From Polynucleobacter sp. MWH-UH25E (GTDB taxonomy: Bacteria > Pseudomonadota > Gammaproteobacteria > Burkholderiales > Burkholderiaceae): a stretch of DNA of 64,000 nucleotides. Made by a program: the position numbers and the translations under genes. The notes beneath the pieces are model-generated. The model saw only the letters and a list, made by a program, of their open reading frames with translations, made no database searches and was not told the origin of the DNA. The stretch is from the NCBI RefSeq assembly GCF_018687095.1, contig NZ_CP061286.1, positions 868,001 through 932,000 of the forward strand, given 5' to 3'. Every line of letters starts with the position of its first letter. Positions within the stretch are counted from its first letter, which is position 1. This document shows positions 38,271 to 49,534 of the stretch, piece by piece.

Positions 38271-41162
38271 TTATTGAAGACGTTCTAATTGTGCAACAAG
38301 CTTCTCATGATTTTGCTCAAAGCCTGCAAGGCGTTGTTTTTCTTGGGCAACTACGTCAGCGGGGGCGCGAGCAACAAAGCTTTCATTGCTTAGCTTGCCA
38401 CGGGCTTTGGTGATTTCATTGGCAAGGCGCTCGATTTCTTTACCGAGACGGGCGCGCTCAGCAACTACATCTACTTCAATCTTTAGTAGTAACTTAATAT
38501 CGCCTACGAGAGCAATTGGGGCGCCAGGGGCATCTTTTTCTAGAGCGGACTCATCGCTGTAGATTTTGACTTCTGTTAGCTTGGCCAAAGCGAGCAAATA
38601 AGGAGTCGCCTTTTCTAGGAATTCTTCTGGACCATAAATCCACAAAGGCACTTTTTGGCCGGGGGGAACTTGCATTTCACCGCGTAGATTTCTGCAAGCA
38701 TCCACAATCGCTTTGACTTGCGCTACCCACTCTTCGCTTTGCTCATCAATTTTTTCAGGTTGAGAAACAGGATAGGGTTGCAATGCGATTGTTTGTTTAG
38801 CCTGCTTGACCAATTCTTTTCCAGACTTTGGTCCAACGGTTTGCCAAAGTGTTTCAGTGATGAATGGAATGAGTGGGTGCGCCATGCGCAAGATAGTCTC
38901 AAGTACGCGTAACAGAGTGCGACGGGTTGCTCGTTGCTGCGCTGGCGTGCCGGTTTGTAGCTGCACTTTGGCAAGTTCTAAATACCAGTCGCAGTATTCA
39001 TCCCAAACGAATTGGTAGATGCTATTAGCAATATTGTCAAAACGATAGTTTTGGAATCCTTTAGCTACCTCAGCCTCGGTTCTTTGTAGTTGCGACACAA
39101 TCCAGCGGTCTGCAGGCGAGAAGTCTAAATAGCCATCTGGGCCACACTGGTTATCGCATGGGGCAAGACCATTGTCCTCGTCGCCACCTGGACAATTCAT
39201 GAGCACAAAGCGGGTTGCATTCCATAACTTATTGCAGAAATTGCGATAGCCTTCGCAACGCTTTTGATCGAAATTAATGTTGCGGCCAAGCGATGCTAAA
39301 GAGGCGAAAGTGAAACGCAGCGCATCTGTACCAAATGCAGGAATACCATCCGGAAATTCTTTTTTGGTTTTCTTGCTAATGCTCTCGGCTTGCTTCGGAT
39401 TCATGAGGCCAGTAGTGCGTTTGCCTACCAGCTCATCCAGTTTGATGCCATCGATTAAGTCGATCGGGTCCAAAGTATTACCCTTGGACTTACTCATCTT
39501 TTGGCCTTCAGCATCCCGCACGAGACCATGAACATAAACAGTATGGAACGGCACTTTGCCTGTGAAATGGCAAGTCATCATGACCATGCGCGCCACCCAG
39601 AAGAAAATGATGTCAAAGCCGGTTACCAATACTGAGGATGGTAAGAAGTGATGTAGCGCTGGCGTTTCTTCTGGCCAACCAAGAGAACTAAAGGGGACTA
39701 GGGCAGAGCTAAACCACGTGTCGAGCACATCAGGGTCGCGATTGAGTTTGCCTGTGTAACCAGCTGCAGTAGCCTTGGCCTTAGCTTCTTCTTCGGAGCG
39801 TGCCACAAAAATTTGACCATCATCGCCATACCAAGCTGGAATCTGATGACCCCACCAGAGTTGTCTGGAGATACACCAGTCCTGAATATTCTCAAGCCAT
39901 TGGGTGTAGGTATTAATCCAATTCTCGGGAACTAACTTAATGTCGCCTTTAGTAACGGCATCTAAGGCTGCGCCTGCAATAGAAGAACCAGGTTGATATT
40001 GATTATCAGGGCTCGGTTTAGACATGGCCACAAACCATTGATCAGTGAGCATAGGCTCAATGATGGTCTGCGTACGATCACCGCGTGGCACCATTAATTT
40101 GTGTGGCTGAACTTTTTCAAGCAAGCCTGCTGCATCTAAATCAGCAACCACTTGCTTGCGTGCTGCAAAACGTTCCATGCCTTGATAAGCGGCTGGAGCA
40201 TTTTCATTAATCTTGGCGTCAAGAGTGAGGATATTAATCAGCGGTAACTGATGACGTTGTCCAACAGTATAGTCATTGAAATCATGCGCTGGGGTGACTT
40301 TCACAACACCTGTACCAAAATTCAGATCAACATATTCATCGGCAATGATGGGGATCTGGCGATCACATAAAGGCAGGTTGACTGATTTGCCAATGAGATG
40401 TTTGTAGCGCTCATCAGTTGGGTTAACCATGACGGCAACGTCACCCAGTAAGGTTTCTGGGCGGGTAGTGGCAACGGTTAAGTGGCCTGAGCCATCAGCC
40501 AGTGGATAGCGAATGTGCCACATTGAGCCATCTTCTTCCTCGCTCACCACTTCAAGGTCAGAGACTGCAGTTCCTAAAACGGGGTCCCAGTTCACTAAGC
40601 GCTTGCCACGATAAATTAGACCTTGCTCATGCAGGCGAACGAAAACTTCGATGACGGCCTTGGACATTTTGCTGTCCATCGTGAAATATTCTTTACCCCA
40701 ATCAATCGAGGCGCCGAGGCGACGAATTTGGCGTGTAATGGTATTGCCGGAAGTTTCTTTCCACTCCCAAACTTTTTCGAGAAACTTTTCACGACCGAGA
40801 TCGTGACGAGAAATTTTTTGCGCATCGAGTTGGCGTTCAACCACGATTTGAGTGGCAATACCAGCGTGGTCTGTGCCAGGTACCCACAAAGTATTTTTGC
40901 CGGACATGCGGGCATGGCGTACTAGACCATCCATGATGGTTTGGTTGAATGCATGCCCCATGTGTAGGGTGCCAGTGACATTGGGTGGCGGCAATTGAAT
41001 CGAAAAGTCGCCCTTGCCTTCATCCATGCTGGCGTCAGCAATGCCTCTGCGCTCCCATTCTGGGCCCCAATAGGCTTCAATCGGTGCAGGTTCGTAGGAT
41101 TTAGCTAACTCTTCCGCGGAGTTGGCTACTGATGAATTAGGGGTATTTGAGGCATTTGGCAT
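38271..41162 (-). CDS. valS: Valine-tRNA ligase
   Basis: Class Ia synthetase. The HIGH motif is in [14 protein letters not shown], and KMSKS in [14 protein letters not shown]. An editing (CP1) domain lies between them. The C-terminal 70 residues form the charged coiled coil ([19 protein letters not shown]) that grips the tRNA. From the ATG at 41162 it is 963 residues. A TTG at 41171 is also in frame. It is divergent from uvrD by 24 bp, so both starts and promoters are packed together. Confidence 0.96.
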   Translation of the reverse strand: MPNASNTPNSSVANSAEELAKSYEPAPIEAYWGPEWERRGIADASMDEGKGDFSIQLPPPNVTGTLHMGHAFNQTIMDGLVRHARMSGKNTLWVPGTDHAGIATQIVVERQLDAQKISRHDLGREKFLEKVWEWKETSGNTITRQIRRLGASIDWGKEYFTMDSKMSKAVIEVFVRLHEQGLIYRGKRLVNWDPVLGTAVSDLEVVSEEEDGSMWHIRYPLADGSGHLTVATTRPETLLGDVAVMVNPTDERYKHLIGKSVNLPLCDRQIPIIADEYVDLNFGTGVVKVTPAHDFNDYTVGQRHQLPLINILTLDAKINENAPAAYQGMERFAARKQVVADLDAAGLLEKVQPHKLMVPRGDRTQTIIEPMLTDQWFVAMSKPSPDNQYQPGSSIAGAALDAVTKGDIKLVPENWINTYTQWLENIQDWCISRQLWWGHQIPAWYGDDGQIFVARSEEEAKAKATAAGYTGKLNRDPDVLDTWFSSALVPFSSLGWPEETPALHHFLPSSVLVTGFDIIFFWVARMVMMTCHFTGKVPFHTVYVHGLVRDAEGQKMSKSKGNTLDPIDLIDGIKLDELVGKRTTGLMNPKQAESISKKTKKEFPDGIPAFGTDALRFTFASLASLGRNINFDQKRCEGYRNFCNKLWNATRFVLMNCPGGDEDNGLAPCDNQCGPDGYLDFSPADRWIVSQLQRTEAEVAKGFQNYRFDNIANSIYQFVWDEYCDWYLELAKVQLQTGTPAQQRATRRTLLRVLETILRMAHPLIPFITETLWQTVGPKSGKELVKQAKQTIALQPYPVSQPEKIDEQSEEWVAQVKAIVDACRNLRGEMQVPPGQKVPLWIYGPEEFLEKATPYLLALAKLTEVKIYSDESALEKDAPGAPIALVGDIKLLLKIEVDVVAERARLGKEIERLANEITKARGKLSNESFVARAPADVVAQEKQRLAGFEQNHEKLVAQLERLQ

Positions 41163-41173
41163 AAGAGGCAAAT

Positions 41174-41189
41174 TATAATTGGGCTGATG
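41174..41189 (+). promoter_or_regulatory. Consensus -10 box immediately before uvrD start
   Basis: TATAAT at 41174-41179, then seven bases TGGGCTG, then ATG at 41187. No clear -35 at 16-18 bp and no ribosome binding site. This predicts a start of transcription at or next to the ATG. A second in-frame ATG at 41199 could be used if a leader exists. Confidence 0.45.
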
Positions 41190-43550
41190 TATTCAGATAT
41201 GCTCGCGAACCTTAATCCAGAACAGCGCGAGGCCGTAACCCTCCCGCCCGTAAACCCAAATGGCCAAGCCCAATCTGCTCTGATTTTGGCAGGTGCTGGC
41301 AGCGGTAAGACGCGTGTATTGACCACCAGGATTGCTTGGTTGATCCAAACAGGTCAGGTTTCGCCAATTGGGGTCTTGGCGGTGACATTTACCAATAAGG
41401 CGGCAAAAGAGATGATGGTGCGCTTGAGCGCTATGCTGCCAATCAATACCCGCGGCATGTGGATTGGCACTTTCCATGGTCTATGTAATCGTTTATTGCG
41501 AGCCCACCACAAAGAGGCTGGTTTGCCATCGACTTTCCAGATCCTGGACACCCAAGATCAGCTATCAGCAATTAAGCGCCTCTTAAAAGGCTTAAAGGTG
41601 GATGATGAAAAGTACCCACCCAAACAATTGCAGTATTTCATTGCGCATGCCAAAGAGCGCGGGCAGCGTGCTAAAGATTTATCGGTCGGCGATGATTTTC
41701 AGGCGAAGATGGCGCAACTCTATGCGGCTTATGATGAGCAATGCCAGCGCGAGGGAGTTGTCGACTTCGCTGAATTATTGCTACGCAGTTATGAGTTGTT
41801 AAAACATAGCGAGCCTATTCGCACACATTACCAAGAACGTTTTCGTCATATCTTGATTGATGAGTTTCAGGATACCAATGCCTTGCAATATGCGTGGCTT
41901 AAATTACTCTCTGGTCATGACGCAAGCCGCGTGAATGTTAGTGGCATGGGAAGTAGTTCGGTATTCGCAGTGGGCGATGATGATCAAAGTATTTATGCTT
42001 TCCGCGGTGCCGATGTAGAAAATATGCGTCTGTATGAAAAGCAGTTTCATCCCTTGCTGGTTAAGCTAGAGCAGAACTATCGCTCGCATGGGCATATTCT
42101 GGATACTGCCAACCATTTAATCGCGAATAACTCCGAGCGTCTTGGTAAGAATTTGCGAACGGACGCTGGCCATGGCGAGCCAGTTCGGATTTATGAGGCG
42201 CCAAGCGATCATGCTGAAGCAGCTTGGTTGGTTGATGAAATTAAAGCGCTAGTCAATAGCGGTATCAAACGTACTGAAATCGCTTTGCTCTACAGAAGTA
42301 ATGCCCAATCACGAATTATTGAGCACGCACTTTTTTCTGCGGGCATTCCATATCGTGTGTATGGTGGTTTGCGATTCTTCGAGCGCGCTGAAATTAAGCA
42401 TGCACTCGCTTACTTACGCTTGCTTGAAAACCCCAATGACGATACATCCTTTTCTCGGGTGGTGAATTTCCCTACGCGTGGCATCGGTGCAAGATCGATT
42501 GAGGCTTTGCAAGATGCTGCCAGGGCACAGCAATGTTCTTTGTATACGGCAGCATCATCTCTCGAGGGTAAGGCGGGTGCCGCATTGGGTGGCTTCATTC
42601 GCTTAGTGGATCACATGCGTGAAGCAACGCGTCACAACACCTTGCCCGAAACGGTCGAGTTTGTGATTCAGCACAGTGGTTTGATTCAGCATTATTTATC
42701 TGAACGCGAAGGGCAAGATCGAGTAGAAAACTTACAAGAATTGATTAATGCTGCTACTGCATTCATTGCCGAAGAAGGTTATGGCCAAGATGCTGTTGCC
42801 GCACTACTACCGGATGAGAACGATCCAGGTGCAGTGGAGATGTCACCGCTCGCCGCTTTCTTAGCACATGCCTCCTTAGAAGCAGGCGATAACCAAGCGC
42901 AAGCAGGTCAGGATGCCGTGCAACTCATGACAGTGCACTCCGCTAAAGGTTTGGAATTTACTTCGGTATTCATTACGGGTCTTGAAGAGGGTTTGTTCCC
43001 ACACGAGAACAGCGTGAATGAGCAAAACGGCCTGGAAGAGGAGCGACGTTTAATGTATGTCGCTATTACCCGCGCTAAAGAACGCTTGTATTTATCTCAT
43101 ACTCAGTCGCGTATGTTGCATGGTCAAGTGCGCTACAACATGCCTTCTCGTTTCTTGGAAGAGTTGCCATCTGAATCGCTAAAGTGGTTAACGCCCAAGG
43201 CTAAAGATGCGCGTTGGGGTGCTGGCTCAAGATCTGGTTCAACTTGGCAAGATGGCTACACTCGCCAGCGTGAATACGAATCCAATGACTTTTTTGATTC
43301 AGGTAGCGAACGCCCAAGACCAACTAAGCGAGTGGGTTCAGCCTCTATGGAAGTAAAGCGCTTAGCTTCGCCACCCCGCGGAAATTATCCATTCACCATT
43401 GGTCAAAATGTCTTTCATACTAAGTTTGGTGAAGGGCGTGTTACAGGCTTAGAGGGCGTTGATGCCGATGCTCGGGCACAAGTGAACTTTAAGCGCCACG
43501 GTGTCAAATGGTTGCAACTCAGTATTGCGAAACTTGCTGCGATTGATTGA
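41187..43550 (+). CDS. uvrD: ATP-dependent DNA helicase UvrD/PcrA type
   Basis: Superfamily 1A 3'-5' helicase of 787 residues for repair and replication-fork maintenance. Motif [11 protein letters not shown] then [11 protein letters not shown] (Walker A near residue 36). Motif [11 protein letters not shown], motif [16 protein letters not shown], motif IV QNYRSH, motif [14 protein letters not shown]. The C-terminal TUDOR-like tail ([17 protein letters not shown]) is typical of UvrD/PcrA and argues against Rep. Start codon choice is discussed with its promoter. Confidence 0.94.
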   Translation: MYSDMLANLNPEQREAVTLPPVNPNGQAQSALILAGAGSGKTRVLTTRIAWLIQTGQVSPIGVLAVTFTNKAAKEMMVRLSAMLPINTRGMWIGTFHGLCNRLLRAHHKEAGLPSTFQILDTQDQLSAIKRLLKGLKVDDEKYPPKQLQYFIAHAKERGQRAKDLSVGDDFQAKMAQLYAAYDEQCQREGVVDFAELLLRSYELLKHSEPIRTHYQERFRHILIDEFQDTNALQYAWLKLLSGHDASRVNVSGMGSSSVFAVGDDDQSIYAFRGADVENMRLYEKQFHPLLVKLEQNYRSHGHILDTANHLIANNSERLGKNLRTDAGHGEPVRIYEAPSDHAEAAWLVDEIKALVNSGIKRTEIALLYRSNAQSRIIEHALFSAGIPYRVYGGLRFFERAEIKHALAYLRLLENPNDDTSFSRVVNFPTRGIGARSIEALQDAARAQQCSLYTAASSLEGKAGAALGGFIRLVDHMREATRHNTLPETVEFVIQHSGLIQHYLSEREGQDRVENLQELINAATAFIAEEGYGQDAVAALLPDENDPGAVEMSPLAAFLAHASLEAGDNQAQAGQDAVQLMTVHSAKGLEFTSVFITGLEEGLFPHENSVNEQNGLEEERRLMYVAITRAKERLYLSHTQSRMLHGQVRYNMPSRFLEELPSESLKWLTPKAKDARWGAGSRSGSTWQDGYTRQREYESNDFFDSGSERPRPTKRVGSASMEVKRLASPPRGNYPFTIGQNVFHTKFGEGRVTGLEGVDADARAQVNFKRHGVKWLQLSIAKLAAID

Positions 43551-43556
43551 GTCTGC

Positions 43557-44318
43557 TTAATCTTCGGTAAAGCAGGCTTTCCAAGTAGCGTAGAAAGAGC
43601 AGTGCATGATGGTTAAGCCAGCCATCGAAATAGGCGCCACGATGAATGAAGCGGCTTGACCGAAATTGAGGGCGTCAAAGATCATGCCGATCGTAAGAGG
43701 AATGGCGATTAAGACCGCGCTCCAGATTGCTAGATAAAAAAAGAATGCGGCTTTATTTGTCCAGCATGCCAGCCAACTAGAGAATAAAGCTTGCGGAACA
43801 GACATATCAGCCCACGCAATCAGGATGGGGGAGAACCACATCAACATTGCAATCGGGATATACAGAATCGCACCAAAGACTAATATCAGATAGACCTGTC
43901 TGAGTGCTTCAGGCGTAATTGGCTTATCTGTCGTCATGAGGGGTAAAAGTGTTTCGAAATCTACCAAGAGACTTAAGATAAAACTCATTAATAAGATCAG
44001 TGCTGCGTACACCAAACCCAATTGCAAAATTCGATTACGAATAAACTGACCTGATTGCAGTGCAATTAAATAAACGCTTGGTCGAATACGCTCCTTCTGA
44101 ATTGCTTGTCGACATGCGGTCATGAATCCAACGGAAAGAGTTGGTGTTAATAGTAGAACCGCAAAGACGCCAATCACGGGAACGATGACGGCAAGCTGCG
44201 CCATAAAAACATACATAAAGACCAACATCAAAAATCCCAGTGGATTTTGTTTGAATAACCAAATGCCCTGTCTAATCCAGGTATAGCCTTCTTTGGGTGC
44301 AACAGAATTGAGTCTCAT
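43557..44318 (-). CDS. BPSS1780-type membrane protein
   Basis: A 253-residue inner-membrane protein with about six hydrophobic segments, opening MRLNSVAPKEGYTWIRQGIW followed by LFKQNPLGFLMLVFMY. This N-terminal pattern is characteristic of the BPSS1780 membrane-protein family of Burkholderiales, which has no assigned function. It overlaps the thrB stop by four bases, so is co-translated with homoserine kinase. Confidence 0.8.
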   Translation of the reverse strand: MRLNSVAPKEGYTWIRQGIWLFKQNPLGFLMLVFMYVFMAQLAVIVPVIGVFAVLLLTPTLSVGFMTACRQAIQKERIRPSVYLIALQSGQFIRNRILQLGLVYAALILLMSFILSLLVDFETLLPLMTTDKPITPEALRQVYLILVFGAILYIPIAMLMWFSPILIAWADMSVPQALFSSWLACWTNKAAFFFYLAIWSAVLIAIPLTIGMIFDALNFGQAASFIVAPISMAGLTIMHCSFYATWKACFTED

Positions 44319-45292
44319 AGGGTGCGGCGACTAAGAAGAATACGTTCGAAGTGCGTTGGGTCATGAGGGGTCAGCATTTGAGCGTCACGGGGCAAATAAA
44401 AGTCCCATAAGCGTGATACCCAGAAACGTAGAGCCGCTGCTCTCACCATCAGCGGCCAGCTTGCCTGCTCTTCTTTGGTCAGTGGGCGTACGGATTGATA
44501 GGCCTGCATCAAAGCGTCAAAGCGCGCTGGATCTAAATCCTGCTTGTTCTCAGCCAAACACCAATCATTCACAGTGACTGCAAGATCAAACAGCCACTTG
44601 TCGGTGCCTGCGAAATAGAAATCAAAAAAACCACCTAATTGATCGTTGCTGGTATCGGTAGATCCTTTCGGATCAAACAAGACATTGTCTCTGAAGAGGT
44701 CGCAATGGCTAGCACCTTGCGGAAGCATATCGTAATCACTGGATGAGAAAAAAGCTTCTTGTGCAGTGAGCTCGTGAGTGAGTAATTCTTTTTGCGCTGT
44801 GTTTAAGTGTGGCAATACCAGTGGAATAGTTTGTTGCCACCAGCCAAGGCTACGAAGGTTCTCTTGTGATTTTGGAAAATCTTTTCCGGCAAGATGCATT
44901 TTGGCCAACATCTCACCCACTAGTGCGCAATGCTTTACTTCGGGTTGCATGCGGGACAGACCCGGTAGCTTGCTGACGATTGCCGCTGGCTTACCTTTGA
45001 GAGAGAAAAGAATCTCTCCGCGCTTGTTCTCAATTGGCTTGGGGACTGGTATGCCCTTGTTTGCCAAGTGGCGCATCAGTTCTAGGTAGTAGGGCAGTTG
45101 CTCTGCAGATAGGCGCTCAAAGATAGTCAGAACATATTCTTGCTTCTTGCCATCTTTAACAGTGTCTAAGAAGAAGTTGGAGTTTTCAATGCCACCATGA
45201 ATGCCGCGAATGTCTGCAGCTTCGCCGATAGTAAATTCTTGGGAGATCCATGGAGCGATCTCACCAAGTTCAATCGGAGTAAATACAGCCAT
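44315..45292 (-). CDS. thrB: Homoserine kinase (APH-fold type)
   Basis: Phosphorylates homoserine in threonine synthesis. The 325-residue protein starts MAVFTPIELGEIAPWISQEF and has GGIENSNFFLDT, the catalytic loop HCDLFRDNVLFD and the metal-binding GFFDFYFAG, the aminoglycoside-phosphotransferase fold used by ThrB in Pseudomonas and Betaproteobacteria (unlike the GHMP-type enzyme of enterics). It is preceded by the DUF2782 gene (15 bp) and followed by the membrane-protein gene. No other threonine genes are in the window. Confidence 0.92.
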   Translation of the reverse strand: MAVFTPIELGEIAPWISQEFTIGEAADIRGIHGGIENSNFFLDTVKDGKKQEYVLTIFERLSAEQLPYYLELMRHLANKGIPVPKPIENKRGEILFSLKGKPAAIVSKLPGLSRMQPEVKHCALVGEMLAKMHLAGKDFPKSQENLRSLGWWQQTIPLVLPHLNTAQKELLTHELTAQEAFFSSSDYDMLPQGASHCDLFRDNVLFDPKGSTDTSNDQLGGFFDFYFAGTDKWLFDLAVTVNDWCLAENKQDLDPARFDALMQAYQSVRPLTKEEQASWPLMVRAAALRFWVSRLWDFYLPRDAQMLTPHDPTHFERILLSRRTL

Positions 45293-45307
45293 TGATCAAT
45301 CTATTTT

Positions 45308-45721
45308 TTATTGAATTGGAATGCTAATACTAGGTACGCTAAGAAGCGCGCCTTCACCTGAGGGTGGTCCTGGCATTACCGAGTCAGGTGGCGACATCTC
45401 GTAAGTGGTGTACTTCGTTTTAACTTGTACTTGAGTAGGACTATTGGCATCCTTGTACTCAGTAATTTCTGTGCCAGTAGCTTCCTTATGTTGGAAACTT
45501 GGTTTGCGGGCCTCTGGGTTGCTGACAACACCTGCTGGACTCATGGTTGGAGACAGAGGTTGATTGTTGATTCTGTTGAGCTCAGATTGGCTAAGAGCTT
45601 GGCTGGTATTCTGAGCCTGTGCGGATCCTGCTCCGAATACGGCAAAAATCACCAAAAAACTCGTCAGAGCGAGACTTTGGCTAAAAATATGGCTAATTAC
45701 GTTTGTTAGGGCATGCATCAT
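45308..45721 (-). CDS. Exported DUF2782 family protein
   Basis: A 137-residue protein with an N-terminal hydrophobic signal (LALTSFLVIFAVFGAGSAQAQ, cleavage likely after AQA) and a mature region with GTEITEYKDANSPTQVQV and YTTYEMSPP. That stretch matches the DUF2782 pattern of small periplasmic proteins found between polA and thrB in Betaproteobacteria. Function unknown. The middle of the protein is low-complexity and Ser/Pro/Asn-rich. It is divergent from polA. Confidence 0.8.
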   Translation of the reverse strand: MMHALTNVISHIFSQSLALTSFLVIFAVFGAGSAQAQNTSQALSQSELNRINNQPLSPTMSPAGVVSNPEARKPSFQHKEATGTEITEYKDANSPTQVQVKTKYTTYEMSPPDSVMPGPPSGEGALLSVPSISIPIQ

Positions 45722-45803
45722 TTTTCACCTTTTTTGGCCTACTTTTGGACGGTTCATTAATCCGTCCTGTAGGTAATTGTTAACTAGATTGTACGATTGC
45801 GGT

Positions 45804-48620
45804 ATGACGAAACATAGACTCTTGTTGGTAGACGGCTCTAGCTACCTCTATCGCGCCTTCCACGCCATGCCCGACCTGAGAAATGGGGCCGGGGAGCCCA
45901 CGGGGGCCATCTATGGCATGGTCAATATGATGCGCCGTGCCCGGTCAGAGCTAAAAGCCGACCATATTGCTTGCGTATTTGACGCCAAGGGAAAAACCTT
46001 CAGGGACGAGATGTACTCCGAGTACAAGGCTCATCGCTCACCTATGCCAGAAGATTTGGTGAAGCAGATTGAGCCAATTCACCTAATGGTTAAGGCTTTA
46101 GGTTGGCCGGTTTTGATGGTGTCTGGAGTAGAGGCTGATGATGTGATTGGCACTTTGGCTTGTCAGGCGACACAAGCGGGTTGGGAAACTATCATCTCGA
46201 CAGGCGATAAAGATTTAGCGCAATTAGTTAATTCGTCGGTCACGCTGATCAATACGATGACGAATGAAAAGTTGAATATTAATGGCGTCATTGAAAAGTT
46301 TGGTGTTCCACCAGAATTAATTGTTGATTATTTATCGATCATTGGTGATGCCGTTGACAATGTTCCTGGCGTCCCTAAAGCGGGACCTAAAACAGCAAAT
46401 AAATGGTTGGCGGAATTCGGTAATTTAGATAATTTGATTGCAAATGCGGATCAAGTAAAAGGCGTTGTCGGAGAAAATTTACGTGCAACTCTTGACTGGT
46501 TGCCACAAGCGCGACAACTCATTACCGTCAAAACCGATTGCGATTTATCACCACATTTACCCGGTTTAGATGATTTGCATGCTAAGCCAGAAGACGCTGC
46601 GCTACTGCGTGAGCTATTCGAGCGCTATGCATTTAAAACCTGGTTGCGCGATGTAGAAAAACAGTTGGAAAGCCCATCCAGTAAGACTTCAGAGGAAGGC
46701 GCCTTCGATCTGGCGGGCACACCTATTACATCCACGGCCAGTAAGAATGAAGAGTCTGAATCTAAGAAATCTATAGCAATTACTAGTGCGCCAGAAAAAA
46801 TAGCGGCACCAGATTTACTTGAGCGCAATTACGAGTGCGTTACAGATGAAGCTACCTTAGATAAGTGGTTGAAAAAAATTGAGGCTGCTGAATTAACAGC
46901 AGTCGATACAGAAACAACCAGCCTAGATGCTTTAGCTGCAGAATTGGTGGGCATCTCACTTTCAGTGAAAGTGGGAGAAGCTTGCTACATTCCGGTGGCT
47001 CATCGTAATGGCGAGACGCAGTTAAATCGCGATTTTGTGCTGTCACGCATGAAGCCATGGTTAGAAAGTAAAACGCATTTAAAAGTTGGGCAAAACTTAA
47101 AGTACGACATCCATGTGTTTGCAAACTACGGCATTACCTTGGGTGGCGTTGCATTTGATACCTTGTTGGAATCCTATGTGTTGGAGTCGCATCTTCCGCA
47201 CAATATGGACAGTATGGCTGAGCGCCATCTTGGTGTGAAAACCATTCGCTATGAAGAGGTTTGCGGCAAGGGCGCGCATCAGATTGGTTTTGATCAGGTG
47301 GATCTTCAGGTTGCTACTGACTATGCGGCTGAAGATGCTGATATCACCTTGCACCTACACCAAGAGCTTTGGCCCCAAATTCAGGCAAATCCTGGTCTTT
47401 TGTATGTCTATCAGCAGATTGAAATGCCAGCAATGCATGTGCTTGGAGTGATGGAGCGCAACGGCATTCGTATTGACTCAGCCCTTTTAGGCAAGCAAGG
47501 GCAGCAAGTGGGTAAGCGTCTATTGGAGCTAGAGGGCGAGATCCATCAACTGGCTGGTCAGCCCTTTAATATTCAATCGCCCAAGCAAATTGCAGAAATC
47601 CTGTTTGGTCAATTAGAGCTGCCAGTAATTAAAAAGACGCCGTCGGGCGCGCCATCTACGGATGAAGAGGTGCTACAAAAGTTGGCAGAAGACTATCCAT
47701 TGCCAGCACGCATTCTGGACTACCGTAGTTTGGCAAAGTTGATGTCAACCTATATTGAGAAATTGCCACGCATGGCTGATCCTAAGACGGGTCGCGTGCA
47801 TACCAATTTTTCTCAAGCAACTGCGGTGACAGGTCGTCTTGCATCAAGCGACCCTAATTTGCAAAACATTCCGGTGCGCACTGAAGAAGGTCGTCGCATT
47901 CGTGAAGCCTTCGTGCCCGCGGAGGGTTGCAAGCTATTGTCAGCGGATTATTCACAAATTGAGTTGCGCATCATGGCGCACATCGCTGAAGATGAAAACT
48001 TATTAGCAGCCTTCAGAGAAGGCAAAGATGTGCACCAAGCTACAGCGGCAGAGATTTTTGGCATTCCTTTAGAAGAAGTGAATTCGGAGCAACGACGATA
48101 TGCCAAGGTGATTAACTTTGGCTTGATCTATGGCATGAGTGCATTTGGTTTGGCGGGCAACTTGGGTATCGAGCGCGCAGCCGCTCAGAACTATATTGCG
48201 AAATACTTTGATCGATACCCTGGCGTAGCGCAGTATATGGAGCGCACTCGTCTTGAAGCCAGAGAAAATGGCTATGTGGAAACTGTCTTTGGTAGGCGTT
48301 TATGGCTTCCTGAAATCAAAGGATCTAATGGCCCTCGTCGCCAAGGTGCAGAGCGTGCCGCAATTAATGCGCCAATGCAGGGCACGGCTGCCGATTTGAT
48401 TAAGCTGGCTATGGTTGCGGTTGAGGATTGGTTAGAAAAAGAGCAACTCAAAACCAAACTATTACTACAAGTGCACGACGAGTTGGTATTTGACGTGCCT
48501 TTTGATGAAATCGATCGCTTGCAAGCAAACTTACCCGATTTGATGTGCAATGTAGCTAAATTGAAGGTGCCTTTAGTAGTTAGCATTGGGATTGGCGATA
48601 ATTGGGAAGAAGCGCATTAA
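45804..48620 (+). CDS. polA: DNA polymerase I
   Basis: Repair and Okazaki-fragment polymerase, 938 residues from the ATG at 45804 (MTKHRLLLVDGSSYLYRAF). 5'-nuclease domain: FHAMPDLRNG, GVEADDVIGTLA. 3'-5' exonuclease: VDTETTSLDALAAELVGISL, so the catalytic DxE is present and proofreading is expected. Polymerase: ATGRLASSDPNLQNIPVR, SADYSQIELRIMAHI, RRYAKVINFGLIYGMS, QVHDELVFDV. An in-frame codon at 45777 adds nine residues and is less likely. A TACGAT box six bases before the ATG is another possible leaderless geometry. Confidence 0.96.
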   Translation: MTKHRLLLVDGSSYLYRAFHAMPDLRNGAGEPTGAIYGMVNMMRRARSELKADHIACVFDAKGKTFRDEMYSEYKAHRSPMPEDLVKQIEPIHLMVKALGWPVLMVSGVEADDVIGTLACQATQAGWETIISTGDKDLAQLVNSSVTLINTMTNEKLNINGVIEKFGVPPELIVDYLSIIGDAVDNVPGVPKAGPKTANKWLAEFGNLDNLIANADQVKGVVGENLRATLDWLPQARQLITVKTDCDLSPHLPGLDDLHAKPEDAALLRELFERYAFKTWLRDVEKQLESPSSKTSEEGAFDLAGTPITSTASKNEESESKKSIAITSAPEKIAAPDLLERNYECVTDEATLDKWLKKIEAAELTAVDTETTSLDALAAELVGISLSVKVGEACYIPVAHRNGETQLNRDFVLSRMKPWLESKTHLKVGQNLKYDIHVFANYGITLGGVAFDTLLESYVLESHLPHNMDSMAERHLGVKTIRYEEVCGKGAHQIGFDQVDLQVATDYAAEDADITLHLHQELWPQIQANPGLLYVYQQIEMPAMHVLGVMERNGIRIDSALLGKQGQQVGKRLLELEGEIHQLAGQPFNIQSPKQIAEILFGQLELPVIKKTPSGAPSTDEEVLQKLAEDYPLPARILDYRSLAKLMSTYIEKLPRMADPKTGRVHTNFSQATAVTGRLASSDPNLQNIPVRTEEGRRIREAFVPAEGCKLLSADYSQIELRIMAHIAEDENLLAAFREGKDVHQATAAEIFGIPLEEVNSEQRRYAKVINFGLIYGMSAFGLAGNLGIERAAAQNYIAKYFDRYPGVAQYMERTRLEARENGYVETVFGRRLWLPEIKGSNGPRRQGAERAAINAPMQGTAADLIKLAMVAVEDWLEKEQLKTKLLLQVHDELVFDVPFDEIDRLQANLPDLMCNVAKLKVPLVVSIGIGDNWEEAH

Positions 48621-48643
48621 ATAATGACTCGGAGACAGACATC

Positions 48644-49528
48644 ATGAGTGAAAAAACACAAGATCAAAGCAGAAGAAGTTTCATCAAGACATCGGTTGCA
48701 GGTGCTGCGGCAACTACTTTAGGTGTTGGTTTTGTCGCTGCAGCAGATCCCGTGTTAGCCGCTGCGATTGAGACGGATTTCAAAGGCATCAAAGCGGGTG
48801 AGCAAATGATTCCAGTTGGTAGCTTTCAATTGCCTGCCTATGTTTCTCGCCCCGAGAAGGCTAAGGGTAACTTACCTATTGTGATTGTGGTGAGCGAAAT
48901 CTTTGGTGTGCATGAATATATTGCGGATGTCACAAGACGTTTTGCTAAATTGGGATATTTAGCGATTGCCCCAGAATTTTTTGTCCGTGCCGGTGATCCG
49001 AATACCTACGGAACGGTTGCCGATATTTTGACAAACATTGTGGCAAAGACGCCTGATGCGCAGGTATTAAATGATCTACAGGCTGCTTTAGTTTGGGCTG
49101 GGAAAAATGGCGGAGACTTAAAACGAGTTGGCGTTACTGGCTTTTGTTGGGGTGGCCGCATTACCTGGCTTTCTGCAACCTTGCCGCAAGTGAAAGCAGG
49201 CGTCGCTTGGTATGGGCGCTTAGTCGGTGAAAAGACTGAAGGCAATCCACGTCATCCTGTTGAATTGGCTGCTGACTTAAAAGCGCCTGTGCTTGGTCTC
49301 TATGGCGGTGCTGATGCCGGCATTTCTTTAGAGAGCGTTGAGCAGATGCGCGCTGCACTTGCGCAAGCAGCCGCAAAGAATCCTGCTGCTAAAGCATCAA
49401 TGATTGAGGTCTATCCTGATGCGCCTCACGCATTCCATGCAGACTATCGTGCCACTTATCGTGAGGGGCCTGCAAAGGATGGCTGGGAAAAATGTATCGC
49501 CTGGTTCAAGAAAACGGGTGTTGCTTAA
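48644..49528 (+). CDS. Tat-exported dienelactone hydrolase family protein
   Basis: A 294-residue alpha/beta hydrolase. The N-terminus MSEKTQDQSRRSFIKTS carries a twin-arginine motif followed by a hydrophobic stretch ending PVLAAAI, so it should be exported folded. The catalytic nucleophile is the Cys of GFCWGGR (dienelactone-hydrolase type), with VVSEIFGVHEYI near the oxyanion hole and the His in YPDAPHAFHADY. Substrate unknown; many family members are general carboxylesterases rather than chlorocatechol enzymes. The start at 48644 is supported by GGAG about 10 nt upstream. The upstream in-frame ATG (48602) is inside polA. Confidence 0.86.
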   Translation: MSEKTQDQSRRSFIKTSVAGAAATTLGVGFVAAADPVLAAAIETDFKGIKAGEQMIPVGSFQLPAYVSRPEKAKGNLPIVIVVSEIFGVHEYIADVTRRFAKLGYLAIAPEFFVRAGDPNTYGTVADILTNIVAKTPDAQVLNDLQAALVWAGKNGGDLKRVGVTGFCWGGRITWLSATLPQVKAGVAWYGRLVGEKTEGNPRHPVELAADLKAPVLGLYGGADAGISLESVEQMRAALAQAAAKNPAAKASMIEVYPDAPHAFHADYRATYREGPAKDGWEKCIAWFKKTGVA

Positions 49529-49534
49529 TCTCTT

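Noticed and set aside
45777..45803. Upstream start for PolA
   Set aside because: The extra nine residues do not match family N-termini and MTKHRLLLVDGSSYLYRAF is the expected beginning.
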